A stretch of 64,000 bases of DNA, from contig OY752145.1 in the NCBI GenBank assembly GCA_963573315.1, positions 496,001 through 560,000 of the forward strand, written 5' to 3'. The position numbers and the translations under genes were made by a program. The notes beneath the pieces were generated by a model, which was given only the letters and a program-made list of their open reading frames with translations, was not told where the DNA came from and did no database searches. The stretch's first letter is position 1; each line of letters starts with the position of its first letter. Below are positions 1 through 12,192 of the stretch, piece after piece. The DNA is from Entomortierella parvispora (taxonomy: Eukaryota; Mortierellomycota; Mortierellomycetes; Mortierellales; Mortierellaceae).

Positions 1-528
1 GTTTTGATTATTACCTCCACGCGTCTGTTTGAGTTGCTGCTGGAATGAAGGTTGAATCGACGGTAACGAATGTTGACCGTTGAAGGAGATTGACTTGTTG
101 CCTTGATTGCTCCCTCCATAGTTGGTCACCGCCAAATGACTGCCAAAGTTGCTGCTGCTGCTGGGATCCGTCGCTGTCTTCTTTGGCGCAAGGTTGCTTG
201 TTGCTGCTAACGCCTCTAGTTTTGCAAACAAATCCTTCTGAGTCTCTTCATAGGTTTTAGCCATCCCTCCCATAACCACGGGACCCGGACCAGCCGTGGT
301 CGTGTCAGGAAGGGAGGATTCCACAGACGTTGCTGTAGCTTCTGTATCAATGCCATTTGCTGCTCTTGGAGACGAGTTGTAAGTGGGCGAGGAGGAGGAC
401 GAGGCGGATGGGGAGGAGGTGCCGGCTGCGGCAGAAATATTCACGGGCTTGCGTTTCGTGAAATTAGAGGTTGGTGTCGCCTTTCCAGACTGTGGCTGCT
501 GTGGATGGGAAACTGCTTTGGTCGGCAT
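1..528 (-). CDS. Ser/Thr/Gln-rich protein of unknown function, N-terminal part
   Basis: An uninterrupted frame of 176 codons begins with ATG at 528-526 and runs off the left edge, so only the N-terminus is visible. The protein starts MPTKAVSHPQQPQSG. It is rich in Ser, Pro, Thr, Gln and Asn, with one short helical-looking stretch (MAKTYEETQKDLFAKLEAL) around residue 95. No catalytic motif, signal peptide or membrane segment is visible. I do not recognise the family; the composition suggests a disordered regulatory region. The start is chosen because it is the first ATG of the open frame. A GA-rich stretch and A runs lie upstream on the coding strand side. Confidence 0.6.
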   Translation of the reverse strand, partial: MPTKAVSHPQQPQSGKATPTSNFTKRKPVNISAAAGTSSPSASSSSSPTYNSSPRAANGIDTEATATSVESSLPDTTTAGPGPVVMGGMAKTYEETQKDLFAKLEALAATSNLAPKKTATDPSSSSNFGSHLAVTNYGGSNQGNKSISFNGQHSLPSIQPSFQQQLKQTRGGNNQN

Positions 529-1692
529 GGTATGTTATTAGGGTTGTACAGAAAGATATGTATAAAAGAGAGAAGGTAACAAAAGGAGACGTAAGATGAG
601 AAGATTGGGTGGGGGTGGGGAAGCGCGCTTGTCTGTCAACAGGAGGTGCAGGTTACCAGAGGTTACAAAAATGAAAAAAAAATAAAGGAGAGCAAAGAGA
701 GAGAGAGAAAAAAAAGTGTTGGCAAAGCCAGGCCTGGGCTGACCCACACCCAGCACAACACACTCTCCTTCTCTAGTCCAGATCTCCCTTTCATCGTCAC
801 GGAGCAAGAAACCGAATCTTTCAATTGCAACCGACAAAAATCTCAACGGTTTGCAATGGGTCTTCCCTTAGAACAGCGATGGTGATCCTGCTGTCAAAGA
901 GGCATGAGCAAGGGTAAATAGGAATTTCGAACGGACCGGAGAAGACAGCGCACTGTTTGATGGGTGAGGAAGCTCTTTCAAAGAGTAATGGCAATTATCG
1001 CACGTTTTTAATTGAACTCCAGAACTTTCGAGCTCATTGCATCGGAGGGGATGTCAAGCTACAGCGTAAGCAGAGTCGCCAGTTGAATAACCAAGGCGGT
1101 GACTGAGCATGGTTAACTTCAAAAAGACAATAAAGAACCTGAAGGCCCTGAGTCGTCCTTGTTTGCCAATCCCCGAGGTGTCCGGAGCCACAGCCAGATC
1201 AAAAGGACGGCCTTGTCAAAACCTCTGTGCGACGCGGCACCTCGCGTCTCAATGAGTGACTGCAAGGTGTTCATAAGACAAAAACAAAAAAAAAAAAAGC
1301 CACCAAGAGCCCACACGAGACTATAAAAGCAGCCTCCATTCACCATCTGGCAGATCTTCAACCAATGCCACAAGTAGAACACGATGAGCGTACCCCATGC
1401 CCATTCGATATTGGATATGTGAGCAAAGAACAAAGATCTTATTTAGCCTATGGCAACGCCCATTGATAGACGTCGTGTTTTCCCCATAACATGCTCTGCC
1501 TCTGGTGGTGAACAGGACCACTGTGTCCTATGCCGGCTCGACAATATTATCTCCTTCACAAAAACAAAAACAAAAAACAAAAAACCAAAAAAAAGAATCC
1601 CAGAGAGAATGGTGTTGATGAATCAAACGATTTGATCATAGAGATCTTTCATTCTCAAAAAAGTAAATTGTGAATGACAGAATCAAAAAGGT
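529..1692. other. Intergenic region, no gene seen
   Basis: It lies between the 5' end of the partial gene and the 3' end of the exonuclease-like gene. It contains homopolymer A runs (near 668-715, 1285-1300 and 1560-1595) and only short overlapping frames on both strands without domain-like content. It probably holds the promoter of the left gene and 3' sequence of the right one. Confidence 0.5.
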
Positions 1693-3609
1693 CTAATTGG
1701 CCACAGAGACTTTATTGCTATCCACAACTTCCTGGGAGGGATTGTTTTTGTTGCTACTAGATTCGATCCTCTTCAACTGTCGAAGCAGCGAAGGGCTGAC
1801 CCGAACAAGACCTTCATGGCCAGAGCGGACCAATACCCCCTGTTGGAGTAACCGCTGTATCCGCGTCGCGACCCAACGTCTGGTCTCTGCTGGTTCCGCC
1901 TTTGCTTTTTCCGCAATGCTTCCAAAGTTCAAGTAAAGCGCCATCAACGTCGCCTCCTTCCTTCCACAGCCCGCTTGCGTGGACGAGTGAGATGCTGAAG
2001 ACAAAGAGGTTTCGCCTTCGTCAAGGTGTGCACCAGGCAAAAACTCGAGCCACTCATACAATCCAAGGAAGCACTCCAAGTCTTGAATTTTTTCCGGTTT
2101 CCGTGACATGACCGAATCCTGCATCAATCGCAGTTCGTCCACGCGGCAGCTAAAAGCCTGGGCTACCAACTTCTGGGTTTGTTGGTTATTAAGGAGAACC
2201 TCGCTGGAGCGGATACCCGGAAGTACTACCCGTCGACCGAGGACTGAAGGATTCTGAAACGTGAATGGCGCGCTGTCTCCTCGCTCAGGAATCAGAGCTT
2301 GCTGTTCGACCAATGACTTGACCAGCGCCAGCGCTTGGGCGTCTCGTTCGACAGTATCCAAGTTCCCACTCATATAAGGTCCTTTAAGAAGATGGTGAAC
2401 AGATCGAACGGGAAGAGCCTATATTGAAAATAAGATAGTACATAGTCAGCAAATGTCGAGAGTACACAAGAAGAGCAAAAGACGCACCATAAAGTCATGA
2501 ACTGGCTTAAGAATTCTTACCGTTCCCCGAGGGATGCTGGTCAATAAAAAGTCGCGTGCAGAATCGCAGGATTTACTTGGATCTGCCGACAAGGGTTGAA
2601 ATCCGGGCTTGAACTTTTTGGACACGATATTATCGTACGTGGTGAGTGTCACAAAAGCGTCCTGAGCAATGCACCGAGTCAACTCTTTGGAGAACTCACG
2701 GTCACCAAAAGATTCCCAGTCCATTCGACGAGGATCGATCAGTTGACTCAATTGAGGTGTAGAGCTGTTGTTGGCATTGTTGTTGCTGTCATCGCTGTTG
2801 CTGTCAGAGAATTGGCCGGGTATATAGTCGTCTTGGATGTTGCCAAAGACGTTGTGCAGCATGCCTACACTCGAAGATCCGATGCCCATGATCTTTGCCA
2901 TCCAATGAGTATCCAATAAGTTTTTACAGGTTATCCCGTATTGTTCCTGGACGCGTGCCGCATCCTCGTACGCGCCAAATCCTACTTTGGCGTACGCTGC
3001 TGAAGACAGAAATGTTTTCAAGAGCTGGGGGATGAGCTCGGGATTGCGTCCGTTGTTGGTGATTTTGTAGGTGGGGAGAATCAAGGATAAATGCTGGTTG
3101 GCGATCTGGATGTAGTGAATCAGTCCTGTGGATGAACATGCCAATACGTTGAAGGCGAGTGGTCGGGGCTCAATATTGAAATCTGACATGAACAAAAGCA
3201 CGTTCAGCGAGTGTTGGACTATGTTGGATCAGAAAAGAAGCAGAAGAGGCAACGGATCAGAACAAGGCCCACGTTCCATGAAAAATCTCGAGTCTTTCAT
3301 TTTACCTTGCTCGCTAGTTTCCGGTAGAAATACGGGTGGTCTGTTCTGCAGCATGGGGATCTCTGCATTCCTTAGGAGAATGACAGCAGTGTGGGGGGTG
3401 TTCTTGGTACTCCTGTGAGCAAAGAATGGCCTTTTGGGATCAGCCTTGATCTTTGCCCAATTCCATGCATGGCGCACATTCATGACCGAAGCTGTGGCTC
3501 CTATTGCCTGAAAATGGTCGCCAGGTCTGTTGTTCCTGCATGGCGCTTGAGACCGTGCGCTCCGTGTCCTGGAGAGCAATTGGGCCGGGCGGATGCTTCT
3601 CTTCCACAT
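1693..3609 (-). CDS. DEDD-type (RNase D-like) 3'-5' exonuclease-domain protein, probably mitochondrial
   Basis: Three exons (3609-3273, 3218-2488, 2418-1693) join in frame to 597 codons. The 54-nt and 69-nt introns have GT..AG ends. The N-terminus (MWKRSIRPAQLLSRTRSAR) is Arg/Ser-rich without acids, as in mitochondrial presequences. The middle resembles the RNase D/WRN exonuclease fold: Exo II is KVGFGAYEDA, followed by NLLDTHWMAKI, and Exo III is CIAQDA. The expected Exo I D-x-E appears as SDFNIE, with Asn at the usual first Asp, so activity is uncertain. The C-terminal 280 residues are helical and of unknown role. It is divergent from ARP6, 263 bp away. The fold is recognised by motif; the exact family is inferred. 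Confidence 0.7.
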
Positions 3610-3872
3610 TGATCCCAGCAGCGAGAGTGATTCGAGTCGAGTCTGAGCAAGCAAGGAGCGAGTCTGGAATGGAGGAGGGGACAATTCATTCCCCTTTCGG
3701 GATCCAATGCACCTCTTTTGGAGATCGAAACGGTGGCTTTGCACCGTGTTTGTGCGCACTTTTCTGCTACTGAACCAGCGCGTGTGCCGTTCACTTGTCT
3801 CGTCTGCACCGCACACTTCCCACTTCCTCCATTCACTGCACTGCATCACACTTCAGCTCACTTTCATCGACA
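3610..3872. promoter_or_regulatory. Bidirectional promoter region between exonuclease-like gene and ARP6
   Basis: This 263-bp gap separates two head-to-head start codons, so both promoters must lie here or inside the genes. The right half, just before the ARP6 start, is C/T-rich on the plus strand. No clear TATA box is seen. Confidence 0.5.
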
Positions 3873-5660
3873 ATGGCCCCACGCACCCTGGTCGTCGACA
3901 ATGGTGCTTCGACCATCAAGTTTGGCTTTGCAGACGATCCAGCCTCGACCTCGTACAGGACCATTCCCAACAACATCACTCGTTCAAAAGCAGAGCGAAA
4001 GACTTTTGTTGGAGACCAGCTCGAGACCTGCAAGGACTTTTCCGGTCTCTATTACCGACTCCCGTTCGAAAAGGGCTTACTCACCGGCTGGGATGTAGAG
4101 AAGCAAATCTGGGATCGACTCTTTACCGGCAAGATCGTACCGGTATGGGATGGATCAGGTCTTTTTTTCTTTCTTTCTTTTCAGACTGAAAACAAACTAA
4201 CAAACGAGGGAACTGGTTGGCTGACCAAACATGTCTCTCTCTAATAGTGCGACCCTTCATCAACATCACTCGTTATCACAGAACCGACACTCAACCTCCC
4301 CAATATCTCCCCGACCTACGATCAGATTGTCTTTGAGGAATACGGATTCCACTCTTATACCCGCATGTCCGCCCCACAAATGGCCATGTACAATGATATA
4401 CCAAAGCTCTTTCGACAAAAGCTAGCCAGTGGCAGGAAAAGGATCGACTGTGGTCTCATAGTTGACTCTGGATATTCTTTTACACATATTGTCCCGTTCT
4501 GGAAGGGCAAACCCATCTTGGTCGGTATCAGGAGGATCAACGTTGGAGGCAAGCTGTTGACAAATCATTTGAAAGAGATCATTTCTTTTCGATACTGGAA
4601 CATGATGGACGAGACCTACTTGGTTAACGAAGTCAAGGAAGCTTGCTGTTATGTCTCCAACAAGTTTTGGGATGAACTGGATATTTGCAAGTGAGTGCAG
4701 CGCAAGAAAGTCGAGCTTTTGTTAAACTCTATGCTGTTACTCATCTTCTCCATCGTAATTTTTAATGATACCAGGAAATCTCCCCGCGCCAATAAGATCA
4801 TTCAGCATTACGTCCTGCCGGACTATTCGACTCAGCAACGAGGATATGTCAAAGGGCAGTCAAAGTCAAAGCAACCGAGGAAAAAGGGCAAATCCGCCAA
4901 GGCGGCCGAAAATGACCTCGAGGATGAACAAGAGGATCGCCAGGGAGACGAGGACAACGATGATGAAGATGAAGATGTTTTTTCTAGCGAATCAAACAGC
5001 GATAGCGACAGCGACATAGAGATGGAACCTGCGGATGATGAGGAGCAGATTTTACCCATGAATAATGAGCGGTTTACAGTCCCAGAAATCCTTTTCAATC
5101 CCTCAGATATTGGCATGGATCAGGCTGGTATTCCAGAGGCTATTATCGACGCCATTTCTGCCTGTGATGAAGGTAAGAGTCGTAACCATTTTTGAGCATG
5201 CAAGCGGCGCCGCCTTTCATCTTTTATTGCGTAATACTGATGTCGTGTCCATCATTTCCTTCTCTCTCTCAAAACACGAACAGAGATTCAAGGAATGCTC
5301 TACGCCAATGTTCTCTTGATCGGAGGGAATGCCAACCTTCCTGGATTCAAGAAGAGGATTGTAAACGAACTTCGAGAGCTGGCCCCTTCTGAATGTGAGG
5401 TCAGGGTTGGCCTTGACAAAGAGTAAGTTCTGTCTGTTTGCACGAAAACAGATTTTGTACTCACCTTTTGCTTTTACATGTATTGACCTTTTTCATCCTC
5501 TGTCTAAATTAGCCCTACTGGCTATGCTTGGAAAGGAGGGAAACGCTTTGCGACAGCTGAGGAATTTGCAAGCGAGTTCAAAAATCGACTAGTGTCAAGG
5601 GCTGAATATCTAGAGACTGGAAGCGCTCTTTGTGAGTCGCGCTTCCGTTCCGTAGTGTAG
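3873..5660 (+). CDS. ARP6: Actin-related protein 6 (SWR1 chromatin-remodelling complex)
   Basis: Five exons (3873-4142, 4248-4690, 4775-5172, 5284-5422, 5513-5660) join in phase to 465 residues. All introns are GT..AG. The start MAPRTLVVDNGASTIKFGF is the actin-fold phosphate-1 loop. Downstream are VDSGYSFTHIVPFWKGKP (phosphate-2), RRINVGGKLLTNHLKEIIS, NERFTVPEILFNPSDIG and YAWKGGKRFA, all in ARP6 order. ARP6 binds the Swc2/Swc6 arm of SWR1, which exchanges H2A for H2A.Z in the nucleus. An acidic, Ser-rich insertion of about 60 residues lies near 260-320, just before the NERF motif, and is longer than I expect for yeast or human ARP6. The gene is convergent with the LRRC40-like gene. Confidence 0.95.
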
Positions 5661-5824
5661 GCAGGTCCAGAAGTAAAAACAAAAAAAAAAAAACAGAGAA
5701 AAAAAAATTCAAACGTCAAAGATGGTCCATATGAATTTGCGGGGGGGTTCGGCAAGGAGCAATATTCCATTGATCTACGTATCATATATGTTTAAAGATG
5801 ACGATTTTCTACCATTTGTGGCAG

Positions 5825-8269
5825 TTAAACAGGGATTCTTCCTCTCAAGTACTCCATAACCGCCTCCGTTCCCTGGTCCATGATCTGTCGCCTGGGAACT
5901 CTGAACAGGTTGTTATCGATAGACAAGGTTTTGATTGATCGAACATTGCCCAAAAGTGGTGGCAGTGTCGCAATCTCGTTTCCTGAAAGATCCACCGACA
6001 CCAAGCCCTCCAGTGACTTTGGATCCAGGACCACAATCTTGTTGCGACTCGCGATCAAAGTCTTCAGGTTTGGGAACGCTTTGGGCAACCAGGTAGGCAA
6101 CTCTGTCAATCGATTGGCGGTCAAGTTGAGCTCGTTCAAGTTGGGGAAGCGCTCCAAGGCTCCACTCTCGTCCGCAGCAGATCCCAAAGTCGTGATGGCG
6201 TTGTCAGAGATGTCCAGAGTCACCAGGAAGGGGAAGCTCAACGCGAACGGGAACTCTGTAATCTTGTTGTGGTGAATACTGATTTTGTTCAACGTTGCAG
6301 CAGCAGCCTCCTCCAGAGCCTTTGGAAATGTCGTGAAAGCGTTAAAGTCGAGCACGGCTACCTGAGGCGAAGAACAGGCTTCCAGAATCTCATTTAGTGA
6401 AACTTCCTTCAGTGCCCTCTTGGTAAGGTTCAAATTCTGAGCCGGTTTCTTGGGAGAAATGTTGGCCTGCGTCGTGGTGGTTGTGCGAGCAGACACAGTA
6501 GCTGAGCGGGAGGCGGTAGGTCCTTGCTGCATCGGAGACATTGGCCGCGATGAAGTGGGGCTTGCCGAGACTGAAGAAGATACGGACAGTGCCTCGACAC
6601 GAGCAGTATCGACTACGAACGAACAGATTCAAGGAAAGTATATCAGGAAAAAGGTCTTTTAAAGCACGAAAAATCATATCTGACGGTATTTCTTACCAAC
6701 AGTGGGGAAATCCAATTCCTGGCGCTGTCGCAAAAGCTTCATCAGGGCGTCTGTGGCAGTCGTGGTGCGTGGGACATTACGGATTGGGTTGCCTTCCCAA
6801 ACGAAAGTGGTGAGGTCAATCATAGAGCCTAGTTCAGAAGGCATGTGCTCCATCCTGTTACTGGCCATGTCAAAGTTCCTAAGCTCGGTCAAGCCCAACA
6901 CTCCCAAAGGGAGCCCAGTGAATTTGTTGGCGCGAATATCGAGCATGTACAGCTGTGGTGTTCCAAGAAGGAGCTGCCCGAGGTTGGTTAGGTTGTTTTG
7001 ACCAAGAAGGATCTCTTTCACGGCTGGGAGACTGATCTTGGCGTCCGTGTCCGCAATGTTTTCAATCCCAGAGTCTCTGGCATCCAATCGAGTCAGCGAG
7101 GGAAGCAGGAAGGATTCGTCCTCAGCAACAATACCTCCCAGTCCTTGAAAGAGACAAAACAGTTGGTTGTGGGAGATTTCGAGTTCATGTAGCTTTGGCA
7201 TGCGAGCCAAAACACTAGCAGGCAAACTCTGGAGTCTGTTCTTGCTCAGATTCAGTTTGCGGATCGCCTTTAGTTGTTCGAGTTCGAGTGGTAGCTCCGT
7301 CAATTGGTTGCCAGACAAATCCAAAGACTCAAGCTTGCTCAGCTGACCCATCGCGGCATCCAAACGTCCAGAGAGTTGATTGTTGCTGAGCTGCAAATCC
7401 AGTAGTGTAGTCAAGGCAAATAAGACTGGAGGAAGTTCTGAGAACTTGTTGGACGAGATGTTGAGAGATGCGAGACGACCAAGCTGACTGAATTCTTCTG
7501 GTAACGAGGTCAGTTCATTGTTACGAAGCTATGATGCGAGGTAGACAAAAGAAACAGTAGTGAGCGCTTGCAAGATAGGCGTATGATTGCCATCAGGGTA
7601 GTAAGGCCAGTAGGGTCCCTCGACGAAGTTCTATTCACCGTAGCTTACATCAACGGTAACCAAGGCTCCAAATTCTTGAATCCTGGCATCAATAAAAGTA
7701 ATCTTGTTGTCGGCGGCAATAAAGCGAGTCAGGTCCACAGCATCGTACCAGGCACCACCACTAGAGTTGAAATCGACCACGATCTTGTCCGGATCGACGT
7801 GGTACATATTCCAGATTTCAAGAGGGACCTCAGTCAGATCCCTGCTTGACAAGTTGATTGTTCCTGAAAGAAGGACAAAGGTTGAAAATTCATTCGTCGT
7901 CAGGAAGTTTTTGTCAATGCCAACAGGCATGAGCAGCATGCTTTGAACCGTTGGCCTGCCTCAACAACGAACTGATCAAATGTAACCACATGAGAAAGAG
8001 ATGAACAGCATCAAGGGAGTCTTATTACCACTTCCTTTTGCATTTGCAATGAGACTCTTGATTGACTTTTGGGCATGACCCAGAATCTCGACATCGGTCT
8101 GTCGTCGTGGTTGAGGGAAGCTCTTCTTGACGCCAGGCACGCCGGATCCCACAAAGGCCTGTCGTTCGTCCTCAGCGCCTCCTCGAATCGATTTGGACCT
8201 CGCCTGCTCCTGAGCGAGTCGAGCCCTTGCGGCTGCGATAGTTTCGCGGACTGATGGTCGCGAGGACAT
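5825..8269 (-). CDS. Leucine-rich-repeat protein, LRRC40 type
   Basis: Four exons (8269-8029, 7863-7649, 7528-6697, 6612-5825) give 691 residues in continuous phase. After an Ala/Arg-rich N-terminus (MSSRPSVRETIAAARAR) come more than fifteen LRRs of the LxxLxLSxNxLxxLP type. A Ser/Thr-rich linker near residue 440-480 separates two LRR blocks. The C-terminus, GTEAVMEYLRGRIPV, matches the end typical of LRRC40/leucine-rich-repeat-40 proteins. No kinase, membrane or F-box segment is present, so it is probably a cytosolic scaffold of unknown partner. The ORF is convergent with ARP6. Family assignment rests on the repeat layout and conserved C-terminus. Confidence 0.85.
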
Positions 8270-8640
8270 TGTTGAATGTGCTTGTTGTTTGCAGATGAAA
8301 AAAAGAACAACGAGAGAAAGGTGACCATTGGGGAATTTTTGTAGCCCTTTATTTTTTAGGTTTCTCCAATTCGTGTCACCGCGCAACTCGGGGCGTCCAC
8401 TATCCCCCTTGACTCTCCTCCAGCTTGGACCCACAGTGTTAGAGCCTAGCGCGAGCGCTGGGACATGGCGCAATACGTCGTGTTTGTGAACCGAAGAGTC
8501 AATTTATTTTGCAAAGAAAAGCGAAGGAGGAAGGCAAAAAGGGATATAGAGTGTGGTTGGGTGGATGAGAAGCGAGACAGGCATCGAAATCGCGGTCCAT
8601 ATCGTCTCATCTCTCCGAGATAGGCGAGTAATCCGAGCGC
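8270..8640. other. Intergenic region, promoter of LRRC40-like gene and 3' region of ceramide synthase
   Basis: It is 371 bp long. An A/T-rich stretch with T runs lies next to the LRRC40-like start. Nothing else gene-like is visible. Confidence 0.4.
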
Positions 8641-10610
8641 TCAGTCTGACTTGGCCTTGGCGGCCTTGACAGAAAGCTTCTCTACTGGCTCGACTACATC
8701 CTCCGCACCAGAGTCCTCGTCATGACTGCGGTGGTCGTCAGCAGCGCCGCCCTTGAACATTTTGTAGATAACCTTGAAAATCATGAGGAACCAGAAGCAA
8801 AGAACGGCCTCCAGTCCGTAGAGGAGGGCCAAGAATCCACGCTGGACGTTCAAGCTTATATACTTGTCCTCCTCAGGAGCCCATTTCATGTCCGTGAACT
8901 TCTGGGGTCCATAGTAGAGAGACTTAATAATGATAGGGAACAGGTAATGGCGAGTGAGGGCCCAGGAGACGACAAAGAGGCCAAAGAGGTAGTCGCAGAT
9001 GGTGGTGTATCCCAAGTACTTGAGCATCTTGGGGACCTGGACGAGCCAGCGAGAGAAAAAAGCCCCATCACGTGAGGTGAACAGAAGTGTGAGCAATTGG
9101 AGAGCTTTCATAGACGCCAACCCCATCAAAAATACAATGAATGTCGGTAAAACAACCTCCGGAACTTACAGCAAGGAACACGTCCGAGACGTCCATGACA
9201 ACAAGAATAGCGTTACCAATGCGGGTCAAGTGGCATGAATAACTCCATCCAATGAGGGTGCAAGTGATGATGTGATGAGCCACCATGGCAATGTAATCCT
9301 TGCGCTTCATATCGGTGTTAACAACGTAGAACTGTTGGAGCCAGAAGCCAAACTGAACAAGGTAGTAGAACTTGAAAGCACCAGAGATCTTGTTATGAGG
9401 GTATCCGATCCAGTAATGGTCCACGTTCATCCAGTGAGGGGAGTTACGCATCAAGATCTAGAGGGGGAACGGGCATGGGCGTGAGAAGTCAAAATACCTC
9501 TTCCAGAAACTTTGATCCGCTGCGATCAGCTCAGTCTTCTTGAGTACTGAATACTTCCAAGTTTCTGAACCATTGTGACTTACCATGCCAGCAGACCAAG
9601 AGATAATGTAGTACACCATGATGTAGCCTTGTTCTTCAAAGCGCTCCAACTTTGCCTCTCCACGGATTCCCAGGCTCTTGCCGAGGGGTCTGAAGTACCC
9701 CTTCATGATAAAGGCTCGGATGAAGGTAAAAGCGATGATCCAAAAGCCCACAATGTAAAGATCATCCCATCCCTTGTAGTAACGAGCAGTCCACCAGCTC
9801 TCCTCAGGATTAGTAAGTTCATCTTGAACAGGGTACTGGAGTCTGGTCATCTTTCGGAATTGAGGAACGCCGAACGCGGAACCCAAGAGGATCAAGGTGC
9901 ACAGTTTGAACGCAAGATCTAAAAAGTGAGGTTGTCAGCGCAATTAGTTAAAGTGCTTGTCCTTCGGGCAGAGGCGTGCTTCCCACGGAGGGGACAGTAA
10001 CATAGTATGGTGTGTGGTCAAAAGATCCATGCCTAGTGGAAGCAAGGAAAGAGGGGAAACAAAAAGCCGAGTCGCAGGATAGGCGTCCCTGAAGAACAGC
10101 CATCCGCTTGTTGCCCCTGATCGCAGACTCGCCATTTCTCTTCCGAGATGGATAAGAAAATGCGAACACAGACACACACAGGAGTGGGCCTCGGCTCGAC
10201 CTTGCGCACCAAAGCAGCTAACAGCACACAGGCTCCTTGTCCCAATCCTGTTCGTTCGCTGTCCAAAGGTTCTCCACTGTTCGGCGCAGAGGAGCAATTG
10301 CCCCTCTCGGACGATGTTATGATGCCCTCAGTATCTTTCCAGAATCAAGAGGGACCCACTTTCCGGCTCCGTTTGTGCTGACTGAGGTATTCCACCTCCA
10401 AGGTCGAGCAGTTAGGTGGATGATGACGAGATGATTAGGGTGGTAAAGAGATGATGATTTGATGATGATGACTGTACCTTTGTCGTCTTTGAAGATTGAT
10501 TCGAGATGGAAGGACTTGACGAATCCTGCAAAGACGGGGGCGGCTGCCTTCTTGACAGGCCGCTTTGGCTTTGCGTCCTTGTTCGGCCGTGGGCTTGCGG
10601 TCTTTGACAT
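8641..10610 (-). CDS. Ceramide synthase (LAG1/LAC1 family, TLC domain)
   Basis: Four exons (10610-10478, 9918-9584, 9457-9170, 9036-8641) give 383 residues, in phase throughout. The first intron is long (559 nt). The N-terminus is basic (MSKTASPRPNKDAKPKRP). A TLC domain with several hydrophobic segments follows, holding the Lag1 motif: His217-His218, WSY, and MDVSD with Asp245 and Asp248. The motif positions match the residues needed for acyl-CoA-dependent N-acylation of sphingoid bases. The protein should sit in the ER membrane. The acidic C-terminal tail (DDHRSHDEDSGAEDVVEP) is typical of fungal homologues, where casein-kinase-2 sites occur. The third junction (GCT to GTCCCC) was chosen because it restores the expected loop spacing. 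Confidence 0.93.
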
Positions 10611-11148
10611 TGCTGTGGTCGGCTGATGGAGTGAGGGTGATGAGAAGAAAAAAAAAGAAAGGGAAAAGAAGAGGAAACTAAAAAAAAAGGTGGAGAGTGA
10701 ATTGTGTGAGAGCAGTCCATCTCGTCTGGCCGCTTTTACAGTACTTTCTTTCTCCGTCCACCACTCAGCCAATGTCTGACCCAAAATTGCTTGCAACCCC
10801 TGTGAACGGCAGATAGCCTTGCCCAATGGCTCGGTCCTTTGTCGTCTATGTATCCCTCTTTGTTACTGGCTAGCTGGAGAACAGTCGGGGGGCTTGTCAT
10901 CCCACCGTCTCTCCAGCGTCCTCGACAGCCGAACAGACCAGGCTGTGGCTCGGACTGAGGAGCGCTTTTTTTCTCAATTGGCTTCACTTCCCATGTCAAA
11001 GCTGGATAGAGTTTTCCCCAATCATCCATTTTTTTTTTTTTTTTTTTTTGGTTGTTCGTGCACAACCACAACCGAGACTTGTAGGAATCATGAGAGTGAA
11101 ACCGCTCTTTTTTGGGTATTGTGTTTATTTGGTGGCAGTCAGACCAAT
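10611..11148. other. Intergenic region
   Basis: It contains an A/T-rich leader next to the ceramide synthase start (10625-10700, T-rich on the coding strand) and a run of about 20 T at 11031-11050. The short frames here show no family features. Confidence 0.4.
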
Positions 11149-12192
11149 CTAGCGGTAGCCGCTGGGAGCCTGATATTGCTGCTGGGACTGCTGCTGGGGG
11201 TATTGAGTTCCGTAGTAGTGCTGTGGAGCCTGGGAAGGGTTACCATAGCTTTGTCCTCCAAGAAGAGGCTCAGTCGGCAATCCAGACAAGGTCGAGTCGT
11301 ATGGGTGGAAGGTCACGTAGTGTGATTCGCCCGATGCTGCTGCTCTGTTTGCTGCGAGGCGTTCCTGTCTCCGTGCCTCCTCAATTTCATCTGCAACCCA
11401 AAGTGCTGCACCAACGACGTTGGTCCAAAAGAACAACAGATTCAGCACCGGCGTCATCTCCAAGAACACCGCAACACCTCCAAATTCGCAAAATTCGCCC
11501 TTGTGCTTCCAGGCGTACTTTCTCGACTGGTTCACAGAGAACTTTCGAAGTTCAACGTCGTAATGAATGCGCTTGCTGAAGGTCATAACCCAGCCGTTGA
11601 GGTAGCAATACACAAGTGTTCCAGCGACGGGGACAGCGTGCAATGGCAACAGAACAATAAGAGAAACCACCTAAAGGGAAGAGTAAAGTATAGATTAGCT
11701 TCGGAACCGACACAACCATTGACAACAGTATAATACAATGAGAACCCCTGTTAATACCTGGACGGTGAGAAGAACAACTGACTGGAATGCAATAATGTAA
11801 ATACCAGCAAGAACTCCGTTAAGGCAGGTACGGTAGTCTCCGTGCGCAGAGTCGATAATGTATCCAAGTTTCCGGGTCCTCAGTACAGCGTCAAACAACG
11901 CATCCTCCCAAATGGGCATTAAAGCAAGGTAGGCAATCAGGGAACCAAGAGCGGCTTCCAAGAGAGTGGCCAAGACTGCAGCAATATAAGCAAGCGCACT
12001 GGGCCATGAGTGACGAGTCAAGAAGTCGACTTGCCATGGCATGAGGTAGGTGAAAGCTGCAACCATCAGAACGATGGTAATGATGACCAGGATTAGGAAA
12101 GGCAGGATCACCCGGGGCCAGAGACCTGGATTGGACAAGAAATAGACGATACCCTGCAGAGGGTAGAGCAAGCGCGACTTTGGCGGCGCCAT
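11149..12192 (-). CDS. EI24/LDS-RRT8-type multi-pass membrane protein
   Basis: Two exons (12192-11758 and 11670-11149) give 318 residues with a phase-0 GT..AG intron. The protein has five or six strongly hydrophobic stretches and the segment ALMPIWEDALFDAVLRTRKL. It has a DFxxRKFS-like region (DVELRKFSVNQSRKYAW), and a cytosolic Gln/Tyr/Pro-rich tail (QQQSQQQYQAPSGYR). This layout matches the EI24-domain proteins that in yeast include the lipid-droplet/spore-wall proteins LDS1, LDS2 and RRT8. Function in this fungus is not known. The start chosen is the first ATG before MAPPKSRLLYPLQG; the preceding frame is low complexity. Confidence 0.75.
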
